Shown one piece after another: positions 1 through 6,468 of a stretch of 64,000 nt of DNA. The position numbers were made by a program, and so were the translations under genes. The notes beneath the pieces were generated by a model, which did not search any database, was not told where the DNA came from, and worked only from the letters and a program-made list of their open reading frames with translations. The stretch's first letter is position 1; the number at the start of each line of letters is the position of its first letter. This DNA is from Floccifex porci (GTDB taxonomy: Bacteria > Bacillota_I > Bacilli_A > Erysipelotrichales > Erysipelotrichaceae). The stretch covers positions 41,353 to 105,352 of the forward strand of contig NZ_VUMM01000004.1 of the NCBI RefSeq assembly GCF_009696175.1, written 5' to 3'.

Positions 1-242
1 TCTTATTGAATCCAGAATATGGAAAACGTTATGAACTAACCATCTACAACAACGATATGCTGGTATATCAGAATCAGGTAATCTTCGGAAGAAGCTTTGC
101 GGATGTACGAATAGGATCTCCAGTAATCTATATCAATTCCTTATATCGAGTAGGAATTGCGATCAATCAGGGATCCTTTGCCAAAGCCTACAATATTGGA
201 GTGGGCGCTCAATGGAGCGTTGAGATTACCAGAATTGACTAG
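1..242 (+). CDS. S-adenosylmethionine hydroxide adenosyltransferase family protein, C-terminal part
   Basis: Only the last ~79 codons are in the window; the frame is open to the left edge, so the TTG at 6 is probably not the true start. The visible part contains FADV, then YINSL and AINQGSFAKAYNIG, and ends in a W-x-V-E-I pattern. This resembles the C-terminal beta-barrel of the DUF62/SAM hydroxide adenosyltransferase family, which cleaves S-adenosylmethionine to adenosine and methionine. The catalytic N-terminal domain lies outside the window, so activity cannot be judged. A bidirectional terminator follows at once. Family assignment rests on the recognised C-terminal pattern only. Confidence 0.6.
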   Translation, partial: LLNPEYGKRYELTIYNNDMLVYQNQVIFGRSFADVRIGSPVIYINSLYRVGIAINQGSFAKAYNIGVGAQWSVEITRID

Positions 243-270
243 AAAAGAAGCATTTACATGCTTCTTTTTA
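243..270. terminator. bidirectional rho-independent terminator
   Basis: AAAGAAGCAT (244-253), a TTAC loop and ATGCTTCTTT (258-267) form a perfect 10-bp hairpin with T-runs on both strands. It separates the plus-strand gene ending at 242 from the minus-strand gene whose stop codon (256-254) lies in the loop. Confidence 0.85.
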
Positions 271-592
271 TTGTGTCTATAATTTGTTGTGCTTCCTGTT
301 TTTCTTCAAAATAAGAACCACGTTCAAACTGAACCGGATGATCGGATATATACAAAGCTAAATGAGAACCATCTTTCATTTCAAATTGAATTCCAATATA
401 AAATTTTGGAAGATCTAACCAGCCCATTTGAACTTTACCATCCAACACCAGATGTTTAAAAGGATCGGTTTTTCCTTTATAACGAGCATCTTCACAAACA
501 ATACTCATCTTCACAATATCAGAGATAGGATAAACTCCTTTTGTTCCTTCTAATATCGTGAAATTATTATTATCAATCACAATATTTTTCAT
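254..592 (-). CDS. small cytosolic protein of unrecognised family (paralogue A)
   Basis: 112 residues. The start is ATG at 592 because AAGGAG sits just upstream; a longer frame to 619 would overlap the previous gene and has no better site. There is no signal peptide or membrane segment. It is clearly paralogous to the products at 2826-3188 and 15659-16012. Shared features are TIL-x-GT-x-G near residue 12, a D-I-x-K-V strand, an E-x-A-x(3)-GK-x(2)-PF block, and a hydrophobic F-Y-x-G-x(2) stretch followed by KDG and Y-I-S. The alternating hydrophobic pattern suggests a mostly beta fold, which is inference. It lies 19 bp downstream of the secreted-protein gene at 612-1094 and probably shares its operon. 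Function unknown. Confidence 0.75.
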   Translation of the reverse strand: MKNIVIDNNNFTILEGTKGVYPISDIVKMSIVCEDARYKGKTDPFKHLVLDGKVQMGWLDLPKFYIGIQFEMKDGSHLALYISDHPVQFERGSYFEEKQEAQQIIDTIKRSM

Positions 593-611
593 AATCTTTG
601 TCTCCTTTTTC

Positions 612-1094
612 TTAATCATACCATATTATGTCGTAAGGTTCACTTTCGATTATTTCTATTGTTATTTCGTCTGTAGGGTTTAAACTATATGGAGTTCCTG
701 CATCAGATACTCTATATACTAATGTATAATTAACTTTATCACTGTACACCCCTTGAGCAGTTCTAGTAACTTGAACAACGTAAGTTGCAGAGCTACCTGA
801 ATATGTTTTACTAATTTGTCTTGGAACAACGGTACCGGTATTACCTAAAATTGTTGAAGTGATGGTTACTTGACTGAAAGATAAATCAGATATTGCATAT
901 ATAACATCATTTGTATAACTGATTCCAGCCGTTGCACTAAAGGAATATCTTAAACTATTATTTGTATAATATGAACCACTTATTGATTTTGAAATTAATT
1001 TTCTTCCTGAAGCAGCAAATGTCATACATGTAGAAATGGCAATAATCAATGTCAATGCAGATAAAATGCCGAAAATACGATTCTTTTTTTTCAT
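612..1094 (-). CDS. small secreted protein of unknown function
   Basis: 160 residues starting with a clear signal peptide: MKKKNR, a hydrophobic core over about residues 7-25, then TFAAS as a likely cleavage site. The mature part is rich in Ser, Thr, Tyr and Val with no cysteine, fitting a secreted beta-rich protein without anchor. A GGAGACC ribosome site precedes ATG 1094. It lies upstream of the paralogue-A gene and divergent from the BlaI-type repressor at 1440, with a candidate operator between them at 1321-1334. The gene at 3222-3797 holds the same position in the second cassette, although the two secreted proteins show little sequence similarity. No family recognised. Confidence 0.7.
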   Translation of the reverse strand: MKKKNRIFGILSALTLIIAISTCMTFAASGRKLISKSISGSYYTNNSLRYSFSATAGISYTNDVIYAISDLSFSQVTITSTILGNTGTVVPRQISKTYSGSSATYVVQVTRTAQGVYSDKVNYTLVYRVSDAGTPYSLNPTDEITIEIIESEPYDIIWYD

Positions 1095-1320
1095 AATTGG
1101 TCTCCTTTTAAAAGTATCAAAGTAATAATATACAAACTACAATCAGGTCATTATATGATTTATTTTAAAGACTTGATTATCAAAAAATAAAGTAGAAAAA
1201 TTATTTGAAGTAGACTATTACAATATTAAAATACCCATATTCATGATTTCTTAAATTTTTTTTGTATTATTAACCATTTTTTGATTTTTATTGTTCGTAT
1301 ATATCACCTTTCTTAAATAT

Positions 1321-1334
1321 AGATAACGTTATCT
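1321..1334. promoter_or_regulatory. palindromic operator candidate, site A
   Basis: AGATAACGTTATCT is a perfect 14-bp palindrome. It lies about 8 bp downstream of a minus-strand -10 box (TATAAT, 1348-1343) whose -35 is TTGTAT (1370-1365, 16-bp spacer). It would therefore cover the start of the transcript for 1094-254. Related sites occur at 4329-4342 and 16035-16045. Control by the BlaI-type repressors is inferred; the motif is not the classic TACA-N2-TGTA box. Confidence 0.55.
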
Positions 1335-1391
1335 TTAATTTCATTATATATCAATTGTAAAAAAATACAAGAGTTAATAATATAACATAAC

Positions 1392-1420
1392 TTGTAAATA
1401 AATGTTTGCTTTGCTATAAT
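1392..1420 (+). promoter_or_regulatory. promoter of blaI-like gene A
   Basis: TTGTAA (1392-1397), a 17-bp spacer and TATAAT (1415-1420) lie just upstream of the GGAGGAG ribosome site of the repressor gene. The palindrome lies about 60 bp upstream of this promoter, so any repression of blaI itself would need another mechanism. Confidence 0.55.
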
Positions 1421-1439
1421 TTTTAAGGAGGAGAAGCCG

Positions 1440-1814
1440 ATGGAATATATACAGTTAACAAAAAGAGAAAATCAGGTTATGGATATTTTATGGAAAGAAA
1501 ATCATGAGATGTCAGCAAATGAAATAGCACAAACTACAGAAGGATTAAGTATTTATACAGTTTCACAGGTTCTTCAGCATTTATTATCTATTGGATATGT
1601 TAAAGTATCGGGAATTGGGAAAAACAAAAAATCAATTGCTCGTTTATACAGTCCATGTATTTCTGAATCTGAATACATATCTTCTTTTATTAAGAAAGAA
1701 ACATTTGAAGAACTGACACTTCATTTTATTCAAAATAACGATGACTTAGAATCTATTATAAAACTGGAAAAATTAATTGAACAAAAGAAAAAGGAATTGA
1801 ATCAGAAAGTATGA
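1440..1814 (+). CDS. BlaI/MecI/CopY-family transcriptional repressor (copy A)
   Basis: 124 residues, the usual length for the penicillinase-repressor family. An N-terminal winged helix (about 5-75) starts LTKRENQVMDILW, and a C-terminal dimerisation helix region (about 85-124) includes FEELTLHFIQNNDDLES. Family members bind DNA as dimers and are inactivated by cleavage triggered by a BlaR1/MecR1 peptidase. The protein differs from the copy at 4443 by two residues (I4V, E23K). It overlaps the M56 gene by four bases (ATGA), so translation is probably coupled. No beta-lactamase or mecA gene is nearby, so its target is likely the divergent secreted-protein operon. Confidence 0.88.
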   Translation: MEYIQLTKRENQVMDILWKENHEMSANEIAQTTEGLSIYTVSQVLQHLLSIGYVKVSGIGKNKKSIARLYSPCISESEYISSFIKKETFEELTLHFIQNNDDLESIIKLEKLIEQKKKELNQKV

Positions 1815-2164
1815 ATATAAGTATTTCTTCTTTATTTATTACTTTGTGTGTTTCTTTATTATTTATTCTATTTTTCAGTATGATATTAACACACAAGAAA
1901 AGTTATCGTTTATTTCGAGCTGATCTGTTATTCATACTGGCAATTGTGATCTGTTTAAGAATGATTTTTCCAGTTGAATTTCCATTCACAAAAACAATTC
2001 CTTTACCAGTCATTATGAATCCAATAATGGATTTTTTAAATTTTGAATTGTTTTCACAACAATTTAAAGTGGTGTATGTTTTATTATTCATATGGATAAT
2101 TGGAATTGTGATAGGATGTATAAAATGGGCTGGAATATCATTTCTACAAAAATATAAAGAATAA
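1811..2164 (+). pseudogene. truncated M56 (BlaR1/MecR1-type) membrane protein
   Basis: 117 residues covering only the first three membrane segments (about 5-26, 37-53, 86-107). The zinc peptidase domain with HExxH and the last membrane span, both present in the intact copy at 4814-5908, are missing. The first ~82 residues are almost identical to that copy, then the sequence diverges and stops after an LQKYKE tail. It was probably cut by a deletion or recombination. It could still be made, since start and coupling to the repressor are intact, and might act as an interfering fragment; that is speculation. Confidence 0.7.
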
Positions 2165-2377
2165 AGTATTATGATTTTTATCATAAGAGTTCAGGTTATT
2201 ATAGGCTTGTTTCAGTTTATTTTTTTTGACTAACATTTGATTAATTCTCCATACCGTTTCAATCGTATGTAGTACTTTTTAGGCACTGTTGGTGGTGTCA
2301 ATATCCTTTAAAATAGAGGGGATTACGAGAGTTATGTGCTTTAATCGCGCTCTCCTCACCTCCACCAAGTGAAAAAT
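2165..2377. other. intergenic stretch with a tRNA/tmRNA 3'-end-like sequence
   Basis: No ORF is convincing here. The segment ending CTCACCTCCACCA (2355-2367) sits directly before a terminator and looks like the acceptor end of a tmRNA or tRNA gene. The matching 5' half and a standard TTCRA T-loop are absent. It may be a relic of an attachment site or of a decayed RNA gene. Confidence 0.2.
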
Positions 2378-2423
2378 AAAAGTGTCAAAAGGCTTTAAAT
2401 AAAGCGTATTTGGCACTTTTTAT
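2378..2423 (+). terminator. rho-independent terminator
   Basis: AAAAGTGTCAAA (2378-2389) pairs with TTTGGCACTTTT (2409-2420) with one G-U pair; an inner GCTTT/AAAGC helix and a T-rich tail complete it. It follows the CCA-like end at 2367. Confidence 0.65.
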
Positions 2424-2424
2424 T

Positions 2425-2610
2425 ATGTTTTTTTTACACTTGACAACCTTTTTGGCAACCTTTACAGAAAAAATAGCTTTTTTCTGTATAATATTAATGG
2501 TAAGCTCTCAATGAATCGCCCCTGTCAAGTAGACAGCTTAAATGATTAAAAATCTTTGAAGGACTATAAATTCTAATATAAGAATGTACAGAAGGGGATG
2601 CAGACATTTT
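2425..2610. other. intergenic stretch with short repeats
   Basis: Contains a tandem GGCAACCTTT-like repeat (about 2440-2462) and a CAGAAAAAA/TTTTTTCTG hairpin (2465-2487). No gene seen. Such short repeats near a CCA-like end are compatible with an old integration junction, but nothing proves it. Confidence 0.3.
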
Positions 2611-2751
2611 ATGTTGATATTTATAGAGTATAAAAGTGCAAAAGGAATGAATGGTAAAAGCGTAATAGATTTGTTTAACCGCTATCGTGTGATAGATTAT
2701 ATTGATGATTATTATGAAGCATTGCATACCACGGGCTTCAATGAGAAATAA
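2611..2751 (+). CDS. DUF3791-like mini protein, probably truncated
   Basis: 46 residues. The text EYKSAKG, then GKSVIDLFNRYRVIDYI and YYEALHTTG, closely follows the DUF3791 family pattern. Family proteins are usually about 60-80 residues, often next to a DUF3990 partner in a presumed toxin-antitoxin-like pair. Here the reading frame ends just after LHTTG, where the family normally continues, and no partner is adjacent. The frame is open upstream to ATG 2584, but without a good ribosome site. It is probably a decayed remnant. A terminator hairpin follows immediately. Confidence 0.5.
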   Translation: MLIFIEYKSAKGMNGKSVIDLFNRYRVIDYIDDYYEALHTTGFNEK

Positions 2752-2797
2752 TAAAGGAATGGACCCCACTTATTAAGAGTTCATTCCTTTATTTTTT
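2752..2797. terminator. bidirectional terminator
   Basis: TAAAGGAATG (2752-2761) pairs with CATTCCTTTA (2782-2791), followed by TTTTTT on the plus strand and a weaker T-rich tail on the minus strand. It serves the DUF3791-like gene and probably the minus-strand gene ending at 2826. Confidence 0.7.
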
Positions 2798-2825
2798 GTA
2801 ATATATTTACTACAGGAGAAATGAT

Positions 2826-3188
2826 TTATGAAATTCGTTTTTCAATCTTACGTTTAATCAGGTTCCCTTCTTTTACATCTTCTTTATAAATATCAGTATT
2901 GAATCTGGTTGTCCTATCTGAAATATAAGCAGCTTTTATTATATGATCTTTTAAAACAATCTTTAATCCAACATAGAAACTTGGTTCTCCGAAAATGGTA
3001 TAAAACGTTGTACCACCTAAAACCTGATGTACAAAAGGCTGAGTTTTTCCTCTGAATTTAGCATCTTCATTTAAAAGAGATACTTTTTCGATATCTTTGT
3101 AGTTCACAAAACCTTTATCACCAATTAGAATATTAATTCTATTATTATCATCATCAAATTCAATACATTTAAATTTATTCTGTTTCAT
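2826..3188 (-). CDS. small cytosolic protein of unrecognised family (paralogue B)
   Basis: 120 residues from ATG 3188, chosen because AAAGGAGG lies 8 bp upstream; a GTG nine bases earlier would be too close to that site. It shares with the products of 254-592 and 15659-16012 an N-terminal D-rich strand, G-x-x-G, the E-x-A-x(3)-GK-x(2)-PF block (near residue 45), a PSFYVGLKI strand and a Y-I-S-D motif. The C-terminus is basic and helical-looking. No signal peptide or membrane span. It follows the secreted-protein gene at 3222-3797 by about 30 bp, repeating the gene order of cassette A. Function unknown. Confidence 0.75.
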   Translation of the reverse strand: MKQNKFKCIEFDDDNNRINILIGDKGFVNYKDIEKVSLLNEDAKFRGKTQPFVHQVLGGTTFYTIFGEPSFYVGLKIVLKDHIIKAAYISDRTTRFNTDIYKEDVKEGNLIKRKIEKRIS

Positions 3189-3221
3189 GTATGTCACCTC
3201 CTTTATAAAATAATAAATAAA

Positions 3222-3797
3222 TTATAGATAGTAAGTAGTTGATCCTGTAAATGTTTGTGAGTAAACAGCCGTGTAGTCAATATAACCGTAAATGGTTACA
3301 CTACGTCCTCCATTTGTAATAGATGCGGAACATCTTGGATTTTTAGAATTTTGTGGTGCTCCTGGAGCACTGTAGTTGTAAACATTATATGCTCCAATAG
3401 AAGTGATTAAATTTGTACTTGAATTATAATACAATGTTAACGTTACGTACAATGTACAATTATACATTGGATCCGAGAAAATTCCTGTTCCTCTACAAAT
3501 TACAGATACATTAATGGTTCTAGGAACATTCGTAGCACGCATTCCAGACCATGCACCATCATATACGACTTCTACACTGGCAACTTCTGTTGAAAGGCTT
3601 CCTAATTGATTTCCATTTTCATCAATAACATATGATTCATTTGTTTCACCTGATAAAGTATCGATAATTACCGCTTCCTCAATATTTGTGTTTTCTGTCG
3701 CCATGACAGGTGTAGCAGAAAATATAACAAATAGAGATGCAAATGTAAAAAATAAATTTTTAATCAAATTTTTCATATTTAAACATGTATGATACAT
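3222..3797 (-). CDS. secreted protein of unknown function
   Basis: 191 residues from ATG 3797, or 184 from the likely ancestral ATG 3776 (MKNLIKNLFF). The signal peptide core is about residues 13-28, followed by a TPVMATEN cleavage region. The mature part is acidic at first (IEEAVIIDTLSGE), then beta-rich with many Tyr, Thr, Ser and Asn and two or three Cys. An IS110 left end begins at 3787, so the original leader and ribosome site have been replaced and the first codons (MYH) come from the element. AAGG upstream of 3797 inside the element could serve as a new ribosome site. No family recognised. Confidence 0.65.
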   Translation of the reverse strand: MYHTCLNMKNLIKNLFFTFASLFVIFSATPVMATENTNIEEAVIIDTLSGETNESYVIDENGNQLGSLSTEVASVEVVYDGAWSGMRATNVPRTINVSVICRGTGIFSDPMYNCTLYVTLTLYYNSSTNLITSIGAYNVYNYSAPGAPQNSKNPRCSASITNGGRSVTIYGYIDYTAVYSQTFTGSTTYYL

Positions 3798-4025
3798 TTG
3801 TACCTTGCGAATAAAGTATCATACGCTCCTTTCTCTTTCTGTTAAAATGAAATAGAACCTTATTCTATTTATTTAATTTAAGGCTTTGTCCTTTTAAAGG
3901 AGAGTATAGCCCAGGTCCTATTTTTTTGTTTATAGTTGGATAAGTCTATGTACTTTTATGTCTTGCAAGATTACGAGAATAGATCACCTTTGGCCAGGCA
4001 AGGTTCTAGAAAGGTGGTCTTTTTT
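3787..4025 (+). ncRNA. candidate IS110 bridge-RNA region (relic copy)
   Basis: IS110-family elements of the IS621 type encode a bridge RNA in the non-coding left end ahead of the transposase. This 239-bp left end is almost perfectly conserved between the two copies in the window. It contains structured segments, notably AGATCACCTTT (about 3980-3990) pairing with AAAGGTGGTCT (about 4012-4022). RNA boundaries and guide loops cannot be fixed by eye. Confidence 0.35.
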
Positions 4026-4228
4026 ATGACCCACTATATTGGTGTGGATATCGCTAAATTTGTCCACTACGCTTGTATCATTGATCATCTCGGTAAAGTA
4101 CATCAAACTTCTTTTCCTTTTGATAATTCTGCTGATGGATTCCAGCTGTTCTTATCAAAATTTTCTTCTTATGATAAAGGCGATGTTGTCATCGGTTTTG
4201 AATCGACCGCTCATTATCATGAAAATCT
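3787..4228 (+). mobile_element. IS110-family element, 3'-truncated copy
   Basis: Bases 3787-4228 match, in inverted orientation, the left part of the IS110 element ending at 43815. Identity starts at GTATGATAC and stops abruptly after AAAATCT at 4228. The element keeps its non-coding left end and the first ~67 transposase codons but lacks the rest and its right end, so it cannot move by itself. It sits between the secreted-protein gene and its operator, splitting cassette B. Confidence 0.8.
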
Positions 4229-4271
4229 CCTTTTCATTTATGTTAAAAATAGAATACAATCAATGGTATAA
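4026..4271 (+). pseudogene. IS110 transposase, N-terminal fragment
   Basis: From ATG 4026 (MTHYIGVDIAKF) the product shows the RuvC-like DEDD start of IS110 transposases, with the first catalytic Asp in GVDIAK and the FESTAHYHE segment. It breaks from the family sequence at 4228 and runs a few codons into unrelated DNA. Upstream in-frame codons from 3936 belong to the non-coding left end. Non-functional. Confidence 0.8.
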
Positions 4272-4328
4272 CTGCATCGTACCCATATGTTTCAAATCTT
4301 TATTGCCCATATTTCCTTTCTTAAATTT

Positions 4329-4342
4329 AGATAACGCTATCT
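4329..4342. promoter_or_regulatory. palindromic operator candidate, site B
   Basis: AGATAACGCTATCT differs from site A by one base. On the minus strand a TTGTAA / 16 bp / TATAAT promoter (4378-4351) fires across it toward 3797. Just beyond, an AAGAAAGG ribosome-like site and a 16-codon minus-strand frame (MGNKDLKHMG...) run into the IS110 remnant, which separates promoter and secreted-protein gene. Confidence 0.5.
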
Positions 4343-4442
4343 TTAATTTCATTATATATCAATTGTAAAAAATTACAAGAGTTAATAAATTACCTTGTAA
4401 AGAAATATTTGCTTTGTTATAATTTTCAAGGAGGAGAAGACG

Positions 4443-4817
4443 ATGGAATATGTACAGTTAACAAAAAGAGAAAATCAGGTTATGGATATTTTATGGAAAG
4501 AAAATCATAAGATGTCAGCAAATGAAATAGCACAAACTACAGAAGGATTAAGTATTTATACAGTTTCACAGGTTCTTCAGCATTTATTATCCATTGGATA
4601 TGTTAAAGTATCAGGAATTGGGAAAAACAAAAAATCAATTGCTCGTTTATACAGTCCATGTATTTCTGAATCTGAATACATATCTTCTTTTATTAAGAAA
4701 GAAACATTTGAAGAACTGACACTTCATTTTATTCAAAATAACGATGACTTAGAATCTATTATAAAACTGGAAAAATTAATTGAACAAAAGAAAAAGGAAT
4801 TGAATCAGAAAGTATGA
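4443..4817 (+). CDS. BlaI/MecI/CopY-family transcriptional repressor (copy B)
   Basis: 124 residues, two substitutions from copy A (V4, K23). The winged-helix N-terminus (LTKRENQVMDILW, then recognition-helix region TVSQVLQHLLSIGYV) and C-terminal dimer helices match the penicillinase-repressor family. The start is fixed by GGAGGAG 7 bp upstream. It overlaps the intact M56 gene by four bases, the usual blaR1/blaI pairing with repressor first. The last helix (LEKLIEQKKKELNQKV) is lysine-rich. Since copies A and B are almost identical in the DNA-binding domain, both probably bind the same palindromes. Confidence 0.9.
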   Translation: MEYVQLTKRENQVMDILWKENHKMSANEIAQTTEGLSIYTVSQVLQHLLSIGYVKVSGIGKNKKSIARLYSPCISESEYISSFIKKETFEELTLHFIQNNDDLESIIKLEKLIEQKKKELNQKV

Positions 4818-5908
4818 ATATAAGTATTTCTTCTTTATTTATTACTTTGTGTGTTTCTTTATTATTTATTCTATTTTTCAGTCTGATATTAACACACAAG
4901 AAAAGTTATCGTTTATTCCGAGCCGATTTGTTATTCATACTGGCAATTGTGATCTGTTTAAGAATGATTTTTCCAGTTGAATTTCCATTCACAAAAACAA
5001 TTCCTTTACCAGTCATTATGAATCCAATAATGGATTTTTTAAATTTTGAATTGTTTTCAGAAATTAAAGTAATGTATGTTCTATTTTTTATATGGATGAC
5101 TGGAATAGGATTTGGCTTAATAAATCATATTAAAAATCTTATTGTTACAAACAAATTTAAAGATAGAATTATAAGAAAATCAAGATGTTTCAAAATGTCA
5201 GAACTTTTACAACAGAATGTGAGTCCGGATTATAATGTCTATATTTGTGATGCTGTATCGGCACCAATGGTAATTGGATTTAAAAAATGTATTTTTATCC
5301 CAGAGCAGGAATATTCACAAATCGAAATGGCTAACATTTTAAAACATGAAGCCCAGCATTTAAAACAGAATGATTTTATATTTAAACAGATTGTTAAGCT
5401 TCTTACTATTATTTACTGGTGGTTTCCACCTGTTTATCTGTTAAAAAAGAATATTGATCTGTATGTTGAAATACGAGTGGATGAAAAGACAACGGATTCA
5501 TTGAATGAAAATGAGACAATGGAATATGTCCAAACTCTTATCAGTGTTCAAAAGAAAATAATGGAAGATCATTCAAAACTATCAAAAGTCATTTCCAGTA
5601 ATATGATTGGAGAAAATCAGGACATTCTTTCGTATCGTGTGAACTATCTGTTGAATAAACCCATTCATAAAAAAACAAATAAAATTATACTATGCCTTTT
5701 GTTTTTATTGCCATTGGCAAGCAATTCCATTATTTTTGAAGCATATTTTGAACGATCTGAAGAATTAGAAGGAACTTATTCTTCTGAAGATTGTTATTTG
5801 ATTAAACATAAAGATGGTACGTATTCTCTAAAATTTGGGAAAGAAGTGATGCCAATCGAAAATCCAACAGAATTCATTGAATCTGGAATGAAAATAGTAA
5901 AGGAGTGA
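4814..5908 (+). CDS. M56-family (BlaR1/MecR1-type) membrane zinc peptidase and sensor
   Basis: 364 residues. Membrane segments lie at about 5-26, 37-53, 85-106 and 289-306. HEAQH at 178-182 is the zinc-binding HExxH of M56 peptidases, and EIRVDE (219-224) supplies a likely third ligand. In BlaR1 an external penicillin-binding domain of ~250 residues senses beta-lactams. Here the part after the last membrane span is only ~58 residues (ERSEELEGTYSSED onward), so it cannot bind beta-lactams in that way and the signal is unknown. It presumably activates cleavage of the BlaI-type repressor with which it overlaps. A secreted 71-residue product follows 6 bp later. Confidence 0.85.
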   Translation: MNISISSLFITLCVSLLFILFFSLILTHKKSYRLFRADLLFILAIVICLRMIFPVEFPFTKTIPLPVIMNPIMDFLNFELFSEIKVMYVLFFIWMTGIGFGLINHIKNLIVTNKFKDRIIRKSRCFKMSELLQQNVSPDYNVYICDAVSAPMVIGFKKCIFIPEQEYSQIEMANILKHEAQHLKQNDFIFKQIVKLLTIIYWWFPPVYLLKKNIDLYVEIRVDEKTTDSLNENETMEYVQTLISVQKKIMEDHSKLSKVISSNMIGENQDILSYRVNYLLNKPIHKKTNKIILCLLFLLPLASNSIIFEAYFERSEELEGTYSSEDCYLIKHKDGTYSLKFGKEVMPIENPTEFIESGMKIVKE

Positions 5909-5914
5909 AAAAAT

Positions 5915-6130
5915 ATGAAAAGAGTTTATGCAATCTGTTTAGCAATTGTTTGTTCTTTCTCTTGTATTCAACCAGTTTTTGCACAGGAAAATATCAGCCA
6001 GATTGAACCAAGATCTGACGTTATTGATTGGAGATATAAAATGGAAAATGGGAAACTTTACAAACGCTTATATAATTTTACAAAAGAACAATGGATAGGA
6101 GATTGGATTTATGTAGGAAATGTAAATTAA
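5915..6130 (+). CDS. small secreted protein following the M56 gene
   Basis: 71 residues. The signal peptide (MKRVYAICLAIVCSFS, core to about 22) ends with QPVFAQEN, giving a mature peptide of about 48 residues. That peptide has the pattern DWRYKMENGKLYKRLYNFT and WIGDWIYVG. Similar short secreted peptides are common in Bacillota without a known role; this is recalled, not searched. AAAGGAG precedes the start and the gene is 6 bp behind the M56 gene, so it belongs to the same operon and could modulate or report to the sensor. That role is inference. Confidence 0.7.
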   Translation: MKRVYAICLAIVCSFSCIQPVFAQENISQIEPRSDVIDWRYKMENGKLYKRLYNFTKEQWIGDWIYVGNVN

Positions 6131-6429
6131 GGTTAAATATTTTATGCCTTGAACAGTTGATGATTTGCATTTTATATCAGCATATGAGTCTGATAAAGAT
6201 ATGCTTAACAATTTACAATCTATTTTTCTTTTAATCACCATTTTAGAATAGTACTATTTAGATTTCGTTTTGTTGTATAAAATTATTTTTTTGTATTTTA
6301 TAGAATTTACATCTTTAATTAGCATATGATAGACGTGTTTTGTCAATTCGCTTTGATATCCTGTTTTATCTATTTACAGATAGTGGCTTTTTAATAGATT
6401 GTTTGTCATAAATAGCTATTCTATAGAAT
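6131..6429. other. AT-rich intergenic region, nothing recognised
   Basis: About 300 bp without a convincing ORF, RNA or repeat. It marks the end of the accessory cassettes before the conserved ldh gene. Confidence 0.4.
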
Positions 6430-6464
6430 AAAAGTGTGGCTCATTTTAAAAATGAACCACATTT
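6430..6464 (-). terminator. terminator of ldh
   Basis: TGTGGCTCATT (6435-6445) pairs with AATGAACCACA (6451-6461) except for one internal mismatch, with a CTTTTATT tail on the minus strand, directly behind the ldh stop codon. Confidence 0.7.
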
Positions 6465-6468
6465 TTAA

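Larger units (their letters stand above)
1307..2056. repeat. direct repeat, copy A (blaI and 5' part of the M56 gene)
   Basis: This segment is nearly identical to 4315-5059. It covers the operator, the divergent promoters, the whole BlaI-type gene and about the first 82 codons of the M56 gene. The two BlaI proteins differ at only two residues. Identity falls sharply after the TTTTCA at 2051-2056, while weaker homology continues, which looks like an older duplication later homogenised by gene conversion. Confidence 0.85.
4315..5059. repeat. direct repeat, copy B
   Basis: Partner of 1307-2056, with small indels in the promoter spacer region. It includes operator site B, blaI copy B and the start of the intact M56 gene. 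Confidence 0.85.

Noticed and set aside
1903..2184. Minus-strand ORF of 93 codons
   Set aside because: It is antisense to the truncated M56 gene, has no ribosome site and shows no protein-like composition.
2100..2370. Complete tmRNA gene
   Set aside because: The 5' acceptor half, the tag reading frame and a normal T-loop are not found; only a CCA-like end is present.
2494..2769. Minus-strand ORF of 91 codons
   Set aside because: Antisense to the DUF3791-like frame, which has recognisable family text; the minus frame has none.
4039..4368. Second plus-strand frame inside the IS110 remnant
   Set aside because: Out of frame with the IS110 transposase text; a matching shadow exists in the other copy (43297-43563).
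1..6130. Beta-lactam resistance locus
   Set aside because: BlaI and M56 genes are present, but there is no beta-lactamase, no mecA-like gene and no penicillin-binding sensor domain.
6131..6468. Hidden gene or RNA in the 340-bp gap before ldh
   Set aside because: No frame with a ribosome site and no stable structure apart from the ldh terminator.
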